Part shown: positions 63,623 to 64,000 of the stretch, piece by piece
Layout of the letters: the number at the start of each line of letters is the position of its first letter
Position numbering within the stretch: position 1 is the stretch's first letter
DNA from: Lacihabitans sp. LS3-19
GTDB taxonomy: Bacteria; Bacteroidota; Bacteroidia; Cytophagales; Spirosomataceae
Direction of reading: 5' to 3'
DNA length: 64,000 bases
Assembly (NCBI RefSeq): GCF_024343575.1
Contig: NZ_RJUA01000001.1
Location: 434,001-498,000 of the forward strand
Made by a program: the position numbers and the translations under genes
Notes under the pieces: generated by a model
What the model was told of the DNA's origin: nothing
The model's input: only the letters and a program-made list of their open reading frames with translations
Databases searched by the model: none

Positions 63623-64000
63623 ATGCCTTTTACATTGTCGCATGTCGTGGCTGTACTACCTTTTCGCCATCAAGTTAGGAAGTATTTTTCAATTTCCGGA
63701 TTAATTATGGGGAGCATGGCTCCTGATTTTGAATTTTTCCTTCGAAACACATTATACGGTATTTGGGGACATACATTTAAAGGCATTTTCTTTTTTGATT
63801 TGCCTATTTCAATATTACTCTGTTTAATTTTTCACTATTGGGTACGTGACAAATTGATATTATTTAGTCCTAATTTCATAAAATCAAGGTTTATCGACTA
63901 TTTAGGTTTTGACTGGACTGATTACTTAAAGTCTCATTTAATAAAAGTTATTTTCTCTGTTTTAGTTGGAATTTTGACTCATTTTGTTTGGGATAACATA
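63623..64000 (+). CDS. DUF4184 family membrane protein, N-terminal part
   Basis: The reading frame starts at ATG 63623 (MPFTLSHVVAVLPFRHQVRK) and is open to the window edge for 126 codons. The first segment and GLIMGSMAPDFEFFLRNTL with the HTFKGIFFFDLP helix are the DUF4184 hallmark. Conserved His and Asp residues in the first 60 residues suggest a metal-dependent hydrolase-like membrane protein, but the function is unproven. It diverges from the REC-GT2 gene over 49 bases. Confidence 0.85.
   Translation, partial: MPFTLSHVVAVLPFRHQVRKYFSISGLIMGSMAPDFEFFLRNTLYGIWGHTFKGIFFFDLPISILLCLIFHYWVRDKLILFSPNFIKSRFIDYLGFDWTDYLKSHLIKVIFSVLVGILTHFVWDNI

Overview
The window is a chromosomal segment of a Bacteroidota bacterium, most likely a Cytophagales relative. 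This is inferred from the AT-rich composition, the ribosomal and RNA polymerase proteins, Bacteroidota-type promoters (TTTG, about 19 bases, TAnnTTTG; clearest before rplK), very short Shine-Dalgarno signals, many SpII lipoproteins, and families such as DUF4199, DUF1080 and S9 peptidases. No rRNA, tRNA, CRISPR array or intact transposase gene was seen.

Layout. (1) 1-6841: rplK-rplA-rplJ-rplL-rpoB-rpoC on the minus strand, with a strong promoter, a long leader and a terminator-like attenuator between rplL and rpoB. (2) 7.7-8.3 kb: 174-bp tandem repeat units full of small palindromes. (3) 8.4-23.2 kb: metabolic and housekeeping genes: a GMC dehydrogenase with its Tat subunit, DUF1080 protein, glpK with an HpcH/HpaI aldolase, a DEAD-box helicase, a D-aminoacylase and dinB. 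It also holds an AAA ATPase/DUF4143 gene framed by palindromic repeats. (4) 23.3-28.1 kb: a very AT-rich island with a small secreted two-cysteine peptide, an ABC-2 exporter operon, a frameshifted DUF4199-like gene, two lipoproteins, two copies of a structured leader and flanking 107-bp repeats. (5) 28.1-45.7 kb: Crp-like regulator, mraY, S9 peptidase, K+ channel, a GC-rich second Y-family polymerase between hairpin repeats, glutaminyl cyclase, M20 peptidase, rsmH-ftsL-ftsI followed by an M14 peptidase, and dnaN. (6) 45.9-52.6 kb: TPR membrane protein, psd, a second DUF4143 ATPase framed by 13-bp inverted repeats, MFS transporter and rnhB. (7) 52.7-63.6 kb: a surface-polysaccharide locus: GT-C-like membrane protein, Ig-like protein, membrane-anchored glycoside hydrolase, GT4, Wzx-like flippase, STAS protein, a stand-alone response regulator and a receiver domain fused to a GT2 glycosyltransferase. 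The window ends inside a DUF4184 gene.

Two regions best fit an undescribed system. One is the peptide/ABC island, where two genes share the same structured leader. The other is the polysaccharide locus, where phosphorelay-type parts (two near-identical receivers and a STAS protein) are built into glycan assembly. All functions are inferred by reading the sequence; no database search was run.
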